In this document: one piece after another, positions 1 through 8,818 of the stretch | How the letters are laid out: each line of letters starts with the position of its first letter | Numbering within the stretch: position 1 is the first letter of the stretch | Origin: Arthrobacter zhangbolii | GTDB taxonomy: Bacteria; Actinomycetota; Actinomycetes; Actinomycetales; Micrococcaceae | Direction of reading: 5' to 3' | Length of the DNA: 64,000 bases | NCBI RefSeq assembly: GCF_022869865.1 | Contig: NZ_CP094984.1 | Location: 3,348,001 to 3,412,000 of the forward strand | Made by a program: the position numbers and the translations under genes | The notes under the pieces: model-generated | The model's input: only the letters and a program-made list of their open reading frames with translations | Database searches by the model: none | What the model was told of the DNA's origin: nothing

Positions 1-266
1 GCCTGCCCGGCGTGGTGGAAGCGGCCGACGGCGCGCCGGTGCTTTTCGATTCAGGGGTGCGTTCCGGCGTGGACGCGCTGCGGGCACTGGCCCTCGGGGC
101 CACCGCGGTGGGGATCGGACGGCCCTACGTGTACGGGCTGGCCGTGGGCGGGCAGGCCGGGGTGTCCCATGTGATGCGCAGCCTGCTTGCCGAGGCGGAC
201 CTGACCATGGCGGTCAACGGCTATCCGGACCTGGCCTCGCTGCGGGGAGCCCTGCACCGGCTCTAA
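1..266 (+). CDS. FMN-dependent alpha-hydroxy-acid oxidase, lactate 2-monooxygenase-like (3' end only)
   Basis: The gene enters from the left edge; only the last 87 residues are present, read from base 3. They form the C-terminal part of the FMN-binding TIM barrel of the lactate oxidase/glycolate oxidase family: an [17 protein letters not shown] strand-helix followed by the phosphate-binding [14 protein letters not shown] loop, then the usual short helical tail. The long [10 protein letters not shown] tail resembles lactate 2-monooxygenases, which oxidise L-lactate to acetate, CO2 and water, but the active-site His and Arg lie outside the window, so the substrate is inferred. Its stop overlaps the 3' end of the convergent TetR gene by 4 bp. 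Confidence 0.85.
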   Translation, partial: LPGVVEAADGAPVLFDSGVRSGVDALRALALGATAVGIGRPYVYGLAVGGQAGVSHVMRSLLAEADLTMAVNGYPDLASLRGALHRL

Positions 267-964
267 GACTGTCCGGGCTCTAGGGCTTCCGTGCTTCGGG
301 CCCCCGCCGCGCCGGATCCGCGTCCGGGGACCGGCTGGGGTGCGGGCGGAAAACCTTCCCTTGGCCACCAAACGGGAAGAAGGTTCCGCAGCGAACCGAG
401 CCAGGCTTCGACGTCGTCGTCGTCACTGATGACCCACTGCTCGAACCAGGACGCGTAAGCGCCGCCCAGGTACCCGGCGGTAGCCTCCGGATCAAGGTCC
501 GGCAGCACTCCGTGCGCCTGCCACACATCCATGGCCAGCACAAAGCGCATCCGCAGGTCCTCGACCAGGACGCCGAGGAACGCTTCGGTGTGGAACAGGG
601 CCCGGTACACCCGCTGCTCGTCCTTGGTGTGCTGCAGGATCTGCCGGATGGATTCAACGTAGAGTTCGCCGATTTCGGCGACGGTACGCCCCGTCCCCCG
701 CTGGTCCAGGTCCACGGTGCCCAGCCGGTCCACGAGTCCGGCGTAGACGGAGGCTGCGAAGTCGAAAATGTTCCGGTGATGCCCGTAGAAGGTGGTCCGG
801 TGCACTCCGGCCACCTTGCAGAGCGCGGAGACGCTGATTTCCGCCAGTTCATGCTCACGCAGGAGCTCCCATAGTCCGGCTTCGAGGGCTTCCCGGGTCC
901 GGGCAGTCCGGGGTTCCTCCGGAGAGGGGCGCCGTGGCGGCTTGGGCTCTTCCGGTGCAGACAT
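263..964 (-). CDS. TetR/AcrR family transcriptional regulator
   Basis: A 233-residue regulator. A charged Pro-rich tail of about 20 residues precedes the TetR helix-turn-helix (residues about 22-68, with [21 protein letters not shown] as the recognition part). The remainder is a helical ligand-binding domain of normal TetR length. A short charged, Pro-rich C-terminus follows. The ligand is unknown. It converges on the lactate oxidase-type gene with a 4-bp tail overlap and lies downstream of an SDR gene on the same strand, but a hairpin at 988-1017 separates them, so it probably has its own promoter in 965-987. No strong Shine-Dalgarno is visible. Confidence 0.85.
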   Translation of the reverse strand: MSAPEEPKPPRRPSPEEPRTARTREALEAGLWELLREHELAEISVSALCKVAGVHRTTFYGHHRNIFDFAASVYAGLVDRLGTVDLDQRGTGRTVAEIGELYVESIRQILQHTKDEQRVYRALFHTEAFLGVLVEDLRMRFVLAMDVWQAHGVLPDLDPEATAGYLGGAYASWFEQWVISDDDDVEAWLGSLRNLLPVWWPREGFPPAPQPVPGRGSGAAGARSTEALEPGQS

Positions 965-987
965 AAACCTAATCTTCGCAGATACAC

Positions 988-1017
988 GAAAGGACCCCGC
1001 CGAAGCGGAGTCCTTTC
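988..1017 (-). terminator. Hairpin terminator after the FabG3-like SDR gene
   Basis: GAAAGGAC-CCCGC, loop CGAA, then GCGGA-GTCCTTTC. The stem is near perfect with one mismatch and lies 47 bp past the SDR stop on the minus strand. It separates that gene from the downstream TetR gene. Confidence 0.6.
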
Positions 1018-1063
1018 ATGCCGCGGCGCAGGGGGACGCCGCAAGCTTGTATGCGCAGGGGCC

Positions 1064-1798
1064 TTAGTGGTTGGCCAGGCCTGCGGTTTCGCCGCCGTCA
1101 ACAACGAACTCGGCTCCGGTGGAGAAGCTGGAATCGTCGCTCGCGAGGAAGAGGACCATCCGGGACACTTCCTCCGCCTCACCCATGCGGTGCAGGGCGA
1201 CGTGGTTCATGGGGTTCTCCATGCCCTCGGTCATCGGCGTCTTGATGACGCCCGGGTGCACCGAGTTCACGCGGATGCCGTACTTGCCCAGATCCAGGGC
1301 CACGGACTTGCTCAGGCCGCGCACCGCGTACTTGGTGGCGGTGTAGCCCGGCAGTTCCACGAAGCCCTGCAGGCCGGCAGTGGAGGAGATGTTGATGATC
1401 GAGCCGCCCTTGGATTCCTTCAGTGCCGGAATCGCTGACTTGATACCCAGGAAGACGCCGTTGAGGTTGATGTTTACAATCGCATTCCACTGCTCAACGC
1501 TGTAATCCTCGATGTGCCCGAAGTTCGCGATGCCCGCATTGTTGACCAGCACGTCCAGGCCGCCGAATTCGGTGACGGCGGTCCGCACCGCAGCTTCCCA
1601 GTCTTCTGCCTTGGTCACATCCAGGTGGACGTAACGGGCGTTGTCGCCCAGCTCCGCGGCGGTCTGCCGGCCGTCGTCGTCGAGAATGTCGCCAATAACG
1701 ACCATGGCACCTTCTTCGACCAGCAGGCGGGCATGCGAGGCACCCATGCCCCGTGCACCTCCGCTGATCAGTGCCACTTTGCCGCTCACGCGTCCCAT
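1064..1798 (-). CDS. Short-chain dehydrogenase, FabG3-like 3-alpha/20-beta-hydroxysteroid dehydrogenase type
   Basis: A 244-residue classical SDR for NAD(H)-dependent alcohol/ketone interconversion. Visible features are the cofactor loop SGGARGMG near the N-terminus, NNAG in the middle, the catalytic Ser in INISS and the YTATK catalytic pair, ending with STGAEFVVDGG. From memory it closely matches Mycobacterium tuberculosis FabG3 (Rv2002) along its whole length, including the GGARGMGASH start and DGG C-terminus, so a steroid or related ring alcohol substrate is plausible. The reading frame continues upstream, but ATG at 1798 is chosen because GAAGGGAACGT lies just before it and it matches the family N-terminus. 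It appears monocistronic. Confidence 0.85.
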   Translation of the reverse strand: MGRVSGKVALISGGARGMGASHARLLVEEGAMVVIGDILDDDGRQTAAELGDNARYVHLDVTKAEDWEAAVRTAVTEFGGLDVLVNNAGIANFGHIEDYSVEQWNAIVNINLNGVFLGIKSAIPALKESKGGSIINISSTAGLQGFVELPGYTATKYAVRGLSKSVALDLGKYGIRVNSVHPGVIKTPMTEGMENPMNHVALHRMGEAEEVSRMVLFLASDDSSFSTGAEFVVDGGETAGLANH

Positions 1799-1895
1799 TA
1801 CGTTCCCTTCGTTGTGATTACATCCTGCCCTATTCAACACATGTAGAAGAACTCGGCATTCCGAAAACACGGAAATGTGACGCGGCGAACATTTA

Positions 1896-2711
1896 TCAGA
1901 GGGGCTGCTCCTGCTGCCGGCGCGGCGGCAGCGGGATGATCGGGGAGGTGTGCTGTTCATACCGGCGGTAATCCGGATACCTGCTCCGGGAGATGCTCTC
2001 GGTAAAAACAGTGGAACCGATAAACAACAGCGTCAGGAGCACCGGTCCGGCCAGGGTCCAGTGCAGCCACGCGCCGGATGCCGTGATGGCAAACCCGTAG
2101 AAGAGCCACCACTGGACCTGCTCGAAGAAAAAGTTCGGATGCCGCGAGAACCGGAACAGCCCCGTGTGGACAAACCCCGGCGCCGGGGTTCGCCCGGCAG
2201 CGCGCTGGGCCTTTTTCCACTGTTGAAAGTTCCACTGCTCCTGATCCGCCAGCGTCTCTCCGGCCAGGGCCGCAAGGAACAGTACCGCCAGCAGCCAGTC
2301 CCCCGGGGTCAGCGGGCCCGGGTGTTGGTACACAGTAAGCACCGGCAGGGTGATCAGCCAGATAATGGCGTTCTGGTACACGCTAATGAACCCGAGGTTG
2401 AAGAGCTGGAACTGCCAGGGCCGCAGCCGCTGCTGCAGTATCCCCCACCGGTAATCCTCCCCGCCCGGCCGGTACCCGCCCTTCCGGGCGAAATTGAACG
2501 TCAGCCGGGCGCCCCACAGCGACACAAGGACCGCCATCAGCACTATCCGCGGCTCACCCCCGGACGCGGCGGCAAAGACCCAGAGATAAACCACCGGGGT
2601 CACTGACCAGATCCGGTCGGTCCATGAGTACTCCCGCGTCAGGAGCGAAAAAACCCACGTTCCGGCGGCAGTGGCAAGGAAAATCCAGAAGCAGGTGCGA
2701 ACCGGGTCCAT
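1896..2711 (-). CDS. DUF1295 family integral membrane protein (steroid 5-alpha-reductase-like fold)
   Basis: About 271 residues with roughly seven hydrophobic segments. The conserved C-terminal block GLFRFSRHPNFFFEQ with downstream aromatic residues is the signature of DUF1295 proteins, which are distantly related to steroid 5-alpha reductases and isoprenylcysteine methyltransferases. The biochemical role in bacteria is not established. The start at 2711 (MDPVRTCFW) precedes the first membrane helix, but no strong ribosome-binding site is visible and the frame is open further upstream, so the start is uncertain. It is divergent from the GNAT gene at 2844. Confidence 0.75.
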   Translation of the reverse strand: MDPVRTCFWIFLATAAGTWVFSLLTREYSWTDRIWSVTPVVYLWVFAAASGGEPRIVLMAVLVSLWGARLTFNFARKGGYRPGGEDYRWGILQQRLRPWQFQLFNLGFISVYQNAIIWLITLPVLTVYQHPGPLTPGDWLLAVLFLAALAGETLADQEQWNFQQWKKAQRAAGRTPAPGFVHTGLFRFSRHPNFFFEQVQWWLFYGFAITASGAWLHWTLAGPVLLTLLFIGSTVFTESISRSRYPDYRRYEQHTSPIIPLPPRRQQEQPL

Positions 2712-2831
2712 TCTTGTCAGGATACGGACGCCTGTTTCCAAGCGGGAGCCCTCCGGCCCGAAGCCGGGACACACGGGCAGACCCCGTGCCACACAGCCCG
2801 GCAAATAAAGGGCCCGTCGCCTACGCAGGCA

Positions 2832-2837
2832 TAGTAT
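2832..2837 (+). promoter_or_regulatory. -10 element TAGTAT placed for a leaderless GNAT transcript
   Basis: TAGTAT ends exactly 6 nt before the ATG at 2844, so the expected transcription start is the A of the start codon. No Shine-Dalgarno sequence lies between them. This is the geometry of actinobacterial leaderless mRNAs. Confidence 0.5.
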
Positions 2838-2843
2838 GTCCGG

Positions 2844-3371
2844 ATGGCCACCCTGATCACCCCGCATGCCCGTTTCCGTGAAAGCTGGCTTGCCGCCGCC
2901 GAAGAGTTCGGCGGCGAGCACATGGACGGTTCCGGCGTGTACGGCGGGAACCCGCTCAAGCGGATCCGTACGGAAATAGCCGCGGATTTCCCCGGTTTTG
3001 TCGACGGGCTGGTGGCGGAGCGGCTGCCGGAGACGCCCCGACCGCCTGAGTTTGTGCCCTGCACATATCTTTGGCTGGCCGAAGAGGATGAATTCCTCGG
3101 GTCCCTGGCCATCCGGCACACCCTGAACGACTTCCTGTTCGAACAGGGCGGGCACATCGGTTACAGCGTGCGGCCCTCGGCCCGCCGGCAGGGACACGCC
3201 GTCCGTGCCCTGCATGATGCCCTGCCGGTTGCCCGCGGGCTGGGAATCGAGCGGGTGCTCGTCACCTGCGCCGAGGACAACACCGGCTCCCGGACGATCA
3301 TCGAGAAAAACGGCGGCGTGTATGAGGACTCACGGGAAGGTGCCCGGCGGTACTGGATCGAGTTGCCCTAA
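2844..3371 (+). CDS. GNAT family N-acetyltransferase
   Basis: A 175-residue acyl-CoA-dependent acetyltransferase. The acetyl-CoA binding motif A is IGYSVRPSARRQGHAVRAL (about residues 108-126), followed by the motif B region VTCAEDNTGSRTIIEKNGG, typical of GNATs in which the Asn/Ser pair contacts the acyl group. The C-terminus RRYWIEL is usual for the RimJ/RimL-like branch. The acceptor substrate is unknown. The ATG at 2844 has no Shine-Dalgarno but has a -10 hexamer 6 nt upstream, suggesting leaderless translation. It is divergent from the DUF1295 gene. Confidence 0.85.
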   Translation: MATLITPHARFRESWLAAAEEFGGEHMDGSGVYGGNPLKRIRTEIAADFPGFVDGLVAERLPETPRPPEFVPCTYLWLAEEDEFLGSLAIRHTLNDFLFEQGGHIGYSVRPSARRQGHAVRALHDALPVARGLGIERVLVTCAEDNTGSRTIIEKNGGVYEDSREGARRYWIELP

Positions 3372-3481
3372 CCGGGCGTTTCCCTGCGGCAGGATGGCAA
3401 CCTGCCTACCCCTGATGGTCAGCAGGCTTATGGTTCTTATGGTTACTTGTCACACCATCAAGCAGCGCCGAAGGGGACGCC

Positions 3482-4321
3482 ATGAGCGAGGAACGCCGCA
3501 GGGAAATCGGCCAGTCCGATGCACCCGTTGAAGACGAACTTCACGAATCATTTGAGAATACGATCACCGAAGGCGGGGAACGGCTGCACCGGACGGGTCG
3601 CACCATTCTGATCACCGGCTTTTTCGGCGGCCTCGAAGTGGGACTCGGTGTGATGGCCTACTTGGCGGTTATGCATGAAACGGGCGACCACCTGCTGGCC
3701 GGCATTGCCTTCAGCGTCGGGTTGATCGCCCTGTTCCTTGCCCACAGTGAGCTCTTCACCGAGAACTTCCTTATGCCCGTTGCCGCAGTTGCCGCCAAAG
3801 AAGGCAGCGTTAAGCAGTTGGGCAAACTGTGGGGCGGAACCCTGGTGGCCAACCTTGCTGGCGGCTGGGTCTTTATGTGGATTGTCATGCAGGCGTTTCC
3901 GCAATGGGAGCCAACGGTGGCGGAATCGGCACGGCACTTCACCGACGCGCCGTTTTCCCTCCAGACTGTTGCCCTGGCCATTCTGGGCGGCAGCACCATC
4001 ACCCTCATGAGCCGTATGCAGCAGGGCACCACCTCTGACCCGGCCAAGATCGTGGCTACGGTAATCGGCGGGTTCCTCCTCGCCGGCCTGCAACTGTTCC
4101 ACTCAATCCTGGATTCCCTGCTCGTGTTCGGCGCCATCCAGTCCGGCGCCGGGATCAGTTACCTGCAATGGCTGGGGTGGTTCGGATACACCCTGCTGTT
4201 CAACATGATCGGCGGCCTGGTCCTGGTGACGGCGCTGCGTCTGCTGCGCACCAAGGAACTGGTGGCCCAGCGGCGCAGGGAGGCACCTGATGACCCGGAC
4301 GCCGCCCGCAAGGATGCCTAG
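3482..4321 (+). CDS. Formate/nitrite transporter family protein (FocA/NirC/YfdC type)
   Basis: A 279-residue member of the pentameric FNT channels for small monovalent anions. A charged 40-residue N-terminal tail is followed by six membrane segments; FFGGLEVGLGVMAY, AHSELFTENF and the mid-protein GGTLVANLAGG are the family re-entrant loop and half-helix motifs. The long acidic N-terminus and an SEL/TENF context are closer to the YfdC branch than to FocA, so formate or nitrite should not be assumed. Good AGGGGAC-type ribosome-binding sequence precedes ATG. It ends tail-to-tail with the next gene, overlapping by 4 bp. Confidence 0.85.
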   Translation: MSEERRREIGQSDAPVEDELHESFENTITEGGERLHRTGRTILITGFFGGLEVGLGVMAYLAVMHETGDHLLAGIAFSVGLIALFLAHSELFTENFLMPVAAVAAKEGSVKQLGKLWGGTLVANLAGGWVFMWIVMQAFPQWEPTVAESARHFTDAPFSLQTVALAILGGSTITLMSRMQQGTTSDPAKIVATVIGGFLLAGLQLFHSILDSLLVFGAIQSGAGISYLQWLGWFGYTLLFNMIGGLVLVTALRLLRTKELVAQRRREAPDDPDAARKDA

Positions 4322-5481
4322 GGACTCCGACGGGCCAGGCCGGCCAGGCCGCCGGCGGCACACAGGGCGGCAGCCAGAGCCGCCGGGAGCGCCGGACCCC
4401 AGAGGTCCAGTGCCACGCCGAAGCCCGCCGATCCGGCAGCCTGCCCGGTAGCCAGGGCAATAAAGAGCATGGAAGTGCCCGCCCCGGCATGGTACGGCCA
4501 GACGGACCGTGCCCATAGGATGAGCACGGCCGACATACCCATGTATCCGGCGCCGAAGACGGCCAGCCCGGCATAGGCGGCCCAGGGATTGCCCGTTACG
4601 GCGGATAATCCGACGGCGGCTGTCGCCACGGCCAGAGACCCGGCGCAGAGGACCCATCCCGCCCGGAGGCCAATGCGGTTCACCAGCTTCCCGGTCAGCG
4701 TGCCAAACAGGCCGCCGGCCCCGAGCACGATCCAGAGCCACCCCACTTGCCCCCCGGCCACCGCTCCGCCCTGGCTGACCAGCAGCGGACCGAAGGTCCA
4801 CGCAAGGGCGGAGCCGGCACCGACAACCACCGCAGCAGCACTGGGAATACCCAGAAGCTTCCAGGAAGCTGCACCCGGAGACCGGGCGGCTGGGCGACGG
4901 GCGCCGGAGAGTGCGGCCGGATGGCGGACGGGGTACCAGGCAGCAGCTGCGGCCGCGGCACAGATCAACGCCATGAGCAGCCAGGCGAAACCGACCGAGG
5001 GCGCCGCGAAGGCTATGCCGCCGGCTCCGATGACTCCCACCGCGGTCCCGGCATTGGCAACGGACTGTGCCGTGCCCGCGGATCCCGGGTCCGTCACCGC
5101 GTCAATGACCGGCACCAGGGCCGGGGAGGCAAAGCCGCCGCCCATGCCACCGATCAGGACGGCCAGCACGAACATCAGCGGTTCCGTTGCCACGGCCACC
5201 CCGATGCAGCCGGCCGTTGCCGTGGCCCCGGCCAGCAGCAGTCCGGTACGCGGGTGCCGATCCACGAGCCGGGCGGCGGCAAGCGCCGCCAGGGAATAGG
5301 ACGTGAACTGCGCCGCTGCGGCCCAACCCAGGGCTCCAACCAGCTCCGGACGGACGGCCGCCAGCGCGGGGGCAAACAGACCCACCCCAAACCGGGCCAT
5401 CCCGTACGTGGCGGCGATGAGCAGCATGCCGGCAACAGCGATCCCCGGACCTGCGGCGGAGCTGAGGCGTGTCTGGCTCAT
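4318..5481 (-). CDS. MFS transporter, YbfB/YjiJ-like exporter
   Basis: A 387-residue, Ala/Gly-rich major facilitator protein with about twelve membrane helices. The first helix motif ATYGMARFGVGLFAPAL is typical of the YbfB/YjiJ family. The substrate is unknown. ATG at 5481 is preferred over the in-frame GTG two codons earlier because CAGG/AGGTGG sits just upstream. It is divergent from the TetR gene at 5532 and the 50-bp spacer contains two copies of an AACG-NN-CGTT palindrome, so this pump is very probably repressed by that regulator and induced by a compound it exports. Confidence 0.85.
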   Translation of the reverse strand: MSQTRLSSAAGPGIAVAGMLLIAATYGMARFGVGLFAPALAAVRPELVGALGWAAAAQFTSYSLAALAAARLVDRHPRTGLLLAGATATAGCIGVAVATEPLMFVLAVLIGGMGGGFASPALVPVIDAVTDPGSAGTAQSVANAGTAVGVIGAGGIAFAAPSVGFAWLLMALICAAAAAAAWYPVRHPAALSGARRPAARSPGAASWKLLGIPSAAAVVVGAGSALAWTFGPLLVSQGGAVAGGQVGWLWIVLGAGGLFGTLTGKLVNRIGLRAGWVLCAGSLAVATAAVGLSAVTGNPWAAYAGLAVFGAGYMGMSAVLILWARSVWPYHAGAGTSMLFIALATGQAAGSAGFGVALDLWGPALPAALAAALCAAGGLAGLARRSP

Positions 5482-5493
5482 GACCACCTGCTT

Positions 5494-5522
5494 AACGATC
5501 GTTTCACTGTAACGAACGTTAC
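5494..5522. promoter_or_regulatory. Double TetR-type operator between MFS and TetR genes
   Basis: AACGATCGTT at 5494-5503 is a perfect palindrome. GTAACGAACGTTAC at 5509-5522 is palindromic except for its two central bases. Centres are about 17 bp apart, suiting two regulator dimers. The second copy overlaps the -10 element of the TetR gene. Confidence 0.65.
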
Positions 5523-5525
5523 ACT
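5520..5525 (+). promoter_or_regulatory. -10 element TACACT for a leaderless TetR transcript
   Basis: TACACT is followed by 6 nt and then ATG at 5532; there is no Shine-Dalgarno. The last three bases of the palindromic operator lie within the hexamer, consistent with autorepression. Confidence 0.5.
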
Positions 5526-5531
5526 ATAGGC

Positions 5532-6110
5532 ATGGCACCCCCGCAGGACACCCAAACCCGGCTGCTCGATTCGGCGGAAAAGCTGTTTTTCCAGAACGGC
5601 ATCGCCGTTTCGGGGGTGGACTCCGTGGCGGCCGACGCCGGCGTCTCGGTGGTGACCCTCTATAAACACTTCAAGTCCAAGGACAACCTCCTCCGCCAAG
5701 TCCTCGCGCGCAGGCTCAGCGACTGGACGGGACACTGGGATGCCGCCATAGCCGCTGCCCCGTCGCCCGCCGACCGCCTGCTGGCGGTTTTCGATGCGGT
5801 TGAGACCTTCCGCGCGGCATCCGGTCCCACCCAGTGGTGTTGCTTCCTTGCCACCGCCTCGGAGCGTCCCATCCCGGCCGCGGGGGCATCCGACCCGGTG
5901 CAGGCACTGCTGGAGACGGACAGCCGGCTGGTCAGTGAACGGCTCGGGGAACTGGCCCGGGCGGCTGGCTGCCGGCAGCCTGCTGCCACTGCCTCGGCCC
6001 TGCTGCTGATCTACAACGGCGTTCTGGCCAGCCTGCTGCGCGGCCTGCCGGCGGACCCGCTTGTCAGCGCCCGCGCAGCGGCCCGGGCGCTGGTGCGGGC
6101 CGAAGCATAG
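5532..6110 (+). CDS. TetR/AcrR family repressor of the divergent MFS pump
   Basis: A 192-residue TetR protein. The N-terminal helix-turn-helix (residues about 8-52) ends in VAADAGVSVVTLYKHFKSKDNLL. The C-terminal helical domain carries a WCCFLATASE segment likely to line the ligand pocket. It sits head to head with an MFS exporter, with two palindromes between them, the classic arrangement of a local drug or metabolite efflux switch. ATG at 5532 has no ribosome-binding site but has an ideally spaced -10 hexamer, so a leaderless message is inferred. Confidence 0.88.
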   Translation: MAPPQDTQTRLLDSAEKLFFQNGIAVSGVDSVAADAGVSVVTLYKHFKSKDNLLRQVLARRLSDWTGHWDAAIAAAPSPADRLLAVFDAVETFRAASGPTQWCCFLATASERPIPAAGASDPVQALLETDSRLVSERLGELARAAGCRQPAATASALLLIYNGVLASLLRGLPADPLVSARAAARALVRAEA

Positions 6111-6391
6111 GGACTCTCCGGCCCCGTTCACGGACCGCACGCCGTGGCGGAGCCGGGAGCACTTGCCCCGGGAGGATATGCTGACGGCACAGCGTGGGAC
6201 TGCGGAACCGCTGGCGGCGGTTGCTACCGGCGCCAGGCACTATCCACACACCCCGCGCCTGGGACTTGACTCCTTCTCTATTGCCCGCGGTCCAAACTGC
6301 CACGGCCGTGCGTGAGCGGCCTGTGCAGGTCAGTGCGGTCTTTGGGAGCCCCGCTTCCGAAGCATGCCTACCTGAACAGAGGGACGTCATT

Positions 6392-6904
6392 TTGAAATTC
6401 ACCGTCGGCCAGACCCTGGTATATCCGCACCACGGCGCCGTCACAGTCACAGATATCTCCCCCATGACCATCAAGGGGGTTGAGCGGGAAACCCTTACCT
6501 TCCGCGTGCACGCCACGGAGCTGACCATCAAGCTCCCCGCGGACAATGCCGAGGACGTGGGGGTGCGCAGCGTCATTAACGACGACGGCGTTCAGGCCGT
6601 GTTCTCCGTGCTGCGCGGCCCGGCAGGCCTCGAACCGGACAACTGGTCCCGCAGGTTCAAAGCCAATGAGGGCAAGATGAGCACCGGCGAGCTCCACCTG
6701 ATTGCCGAAGTTGTCCGCGACCTGTGGTCCCGGGAACGGACCCATCCGCTGTCCACCGGCGAAAAACGGATGCTCCTCAAAGCCCGGCAGCTGCTGGTTT
6801 CCGAACTTGCCCTGGCCCGCCAGGCCACGGCGGAAGAGGCAGGTGAACTCCTGGACTCCGTGCTGATGGAGGCCGCCGGGGAACCGGAGCTGGCCAGCAG
6901 CTGA
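6392..6904 (+). CDS. carD: CarD family RNA polymerase-binding transcription factor
   Basis: A 170-residue CarD-type protein. CarD binds the RNA polymerase beta subunit through its N-terminal Tudor-like domain and stabilises open complexes through the C-terminal helical domain. Matches are the N-terminal VGQTLVYPHHGAV, then NWSRRFKANEGKM, VVRDLWSRER and LSTGEKRMLLKARQLL, aligning along the whole of mycobacterial CarD (recalled). The start is read as TTG at 6392: AGAGGGA lies 7 nt upstream and it places MKFTVG at the family N-terminus, whereas the open frame continues upstream without conservation. The 6111-6391 gap contains no other gene. Actinobacteria may have more than one CarD-like protein, so the paralogue status is not known. 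Confidence 0.85.
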   Translation: MKFTVGQTLVYPHHGAVTVTDISPMTIKGVERETLTFRVHATELTIKLPADNAEDVGVRSVINDDGVQAVFSVLRGPAGLEPDNWSRRFKANEGKMSTGELHLIAEVVRDLWSRERTHPLSTGEKRMLLKARQLLVSELALARQATAEEAGELLDSVLMEAAGEPELASS

Positions 6905-6917
6905 CCCCGCCGCCGGG

Positions 6918-6947
6918 TTCCCTGCCGGACCGCAGCGGCGCAGGGAA
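6918..6947 (+). terminator. Hairpin after carD
   Basis: TTCCCTG at 6918-6924 pairs with CAGGGAA at 6941-6947, with additional CCG/CGG pairing inside. It starts 13 bp after the carD stop; no T tract follows. Confidence 0.45.
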
Positions 6948-7456
6948 TCCGGGGGTCCCGGCAGGCCCGTTTCGGCCCCGGGACACCGTTTTGAAACCGG
7001 GCAGCCCTGCGTTGTATCACGGTATATAGGACGGTTCCAGCCCCCGGGGCAGGCACCGTCCAACGGATCAAAGAGAACTTCGAGGGCCTTGATGCCTGGG
7101 CCCGGAAAGGCGCCCGTGAACTTCCCCTGCACCTGCTTTTACCAGCCTGTGCCCGGAACGGGCCGGCTGGGCATTGAAATGTATGATCCGTTCTGCCTGG
7201 TGCGGCAGCACCGGGTCGCCGGGTCCACTAACCGTGAACCCACCTATGGGCACGGCAGACGCTAATCCGTCCGGGCAAGGGGGCCTCTGCCCTCGGCTGG
7301 GAGAATCCTTGGAAGCGGCTTCAGGCAGGTCATGTATTATCTCTTGGACTATGGATGACCCTCCCTCACATAAACCCTTGCCCCTCCCCGTCCTGACCGA
7401 CGTGCAGTCCGTGTTTACCCCGGCTGCACCGGCTATCACGAGAGAGGGGCAGCCCC
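6948..7456 (+). other. 509-bp non-coding region and possible structured leader of the CNNM operon
   Basis: No open frame with coding character is seen. A CCGTG-AA-CCCA stem closes with TGGG-CACGG at 7232-7255. The segment 7160-7320 is rich in short G/C stems. It could contain a long 5' leader of the downstream CNNM genes, but I cannot match it to a named riboswitch. Confidence 0.35.
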
Positions 7457-8818
7457 ATGTATGAATGGCTCATGGTCGGCGTAGGCTTGCTCCTCACCGT
7501 CGGCACCGGACTGTTCGTCGCCTCCGAGTTTTCACTCGTCAACCTGGACCGCACGGAGCTTGAAGCCCGGCGTGACCGTGGTGAGAAGCGGCTGAACCCC
7601 ACGATCAACGCACTGAAGATCACGTCCACGCATCTTTCCAGTGCCCAGCTCGGCATTACGCTAACCACGCTGCTGACCGGCTACACCTTTGAACCCGCAA
7701 TCAGCTCAATGCTGAGTTCCCCGCTTACCGCCCTGGGCGTTCCCGAGGCAGTAGTGCCGGGCGTCGGCGCGGTGATCGGCATCTTCCTGGCAACCATCTT
7801 CTCCATGATCATCGGTGAACTGGTTCCCAAGAACTTTGCCCTGGCCCTCCCCCTGGCCACCGCCAAACTGGTGGTTCCCTTCCAGTCGGTGTTCACCACC
7901 GTGTTCAAACCCGTCATTCTGCTGTTCAACAACACGGCCAACGCGATCATCCGGTCCTTCGGCATTGAGCCCAAGGAAGAGCTTTCCGGTGCCCGCAGCG
8001 CAGAGGAACTCAGTTCCCTCGTACGCCGCTCCGCACTGGAAGGCCTGCTGGATCTGGACCACGCGGTCCTCCTGAACCGCACCCTGCGGTTCGCTGACCA
8101 TTCGGCCGCAGACGTTATGACGCCCCGTGTGCGGATGAAGACCGTCCATGAGGCGGATACTTCCGAACAGGTGGTGGCCCTGGCCACCTCCACCGGCTAT
8201 TCCCGGTTCCCTGTGATCGGCCGGGATTCCGATGACATCCTGGGTGTCCTGCACGTCAAGCAGGCCTTTGCAGTGCCTTTGGCCTCCCGCGGCTCAGTAA
8301 CCGCTGCCGAGCTGATGGTTGAACCGCTGCACGTGCCCGAGTCCATGGGCGTGGATACCCTGCTGGGACTGCTGCGCGCCCAGGGCCTGCAGGTGGCCAT
8401 TGTCTCCGACGAGCACGGCGGCACAGCGGGCATCGTCACCCTCGAAGACCTCGTGGAAGAGATTGTGGGCGAGCTGGAGGACGAGCATGACCGCGCCCGG
8501 GTGGGTGTGGTCCGCACAGGCCGCGCCATCACCTTCGACGCCGCACTGCGGCCCGACGAACTCCTGGACCGCACGGGCGTAACCGTTCCGGACGGCGAGG
8601 AATATGACACCATTGCCGGGTTTGTCACCGACGAGCTGGACCGCATTCCGGAACTGGGCGACGAGGTGGAGATCAACGGCGGCACGCTCCGGGTGGAGCG
8701 TGTGGTCCGCAACCACATTGAACGCCTCCGGTTCACACCTTCCGGCACCTCGGAAGCTCCGAAGAGCGCCCATGACCGCATTGTTGACTCTCTGACCAAG
8801 GAACTGACCCATGAGTGA
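7457..8818 (+). CDS. CNNM/CorC-type membrane protein with DUF21, CBS pair and CorC_HlyC domains
   Basis: A 453-residue protein, full length for the so-called hemolysin family that is now linked to Mg2+/divalent cation transport. The order is a DUF21 membrane domain (about 1-200; FVASEFSLVNLDRTELEARRD and SMIIGELVPKNFAL are hallmark segments), two CBS motifs (about 220-340, starting MTPRVRMKTV and VTLEDLVEEIVGEL) and a C-terminal CorC_HlyC domain (about 350-435, GEEYDTIAGFVTDELDRIPELGDEVE). It overlaps the next gene by 8 bp, so the two are translationally coupled. The long region upstream may hold a regulatory leader. Confidence 0.88.
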   Translation: MYEWLMVGVGLLLTVGTGLFVASEFSLVNLDRTELEARRDRGEKRLNPTINALKITSTHLSSAQLGITLTTLLTGYTFEPAISSMLSSPLTALGVPEAVVPGVGAVIGIFLATIFSMIIGELVPKNFALALPLATAKLVVPFQSVFTTVFKPVILLFNNTANAIIRSFGIEPKEELSGARSAEELSSLVRRSALEGLLDLDHAVLLNRTLRFADHSAADVMTPRVRMKTVHEADTSEQVVALATSTGYSRFPVIGRDSDDILGVLHVKQAFAVPLASRGSVTAAELMVEPLHVPESMGVDTLLGLLRAQGLQVAIVSDEHGGTAGIVTLEDLVEEIVGELEDEHDRARVGVVRTGRAITFDAALRPDELLDRTGVTVPDGEEYDTIAGFVTDELDRIPELGDEVEINGGTLRVERVVRNHIERLRFTPSGTSEAPKSAHDRIVDSLTKELTHE

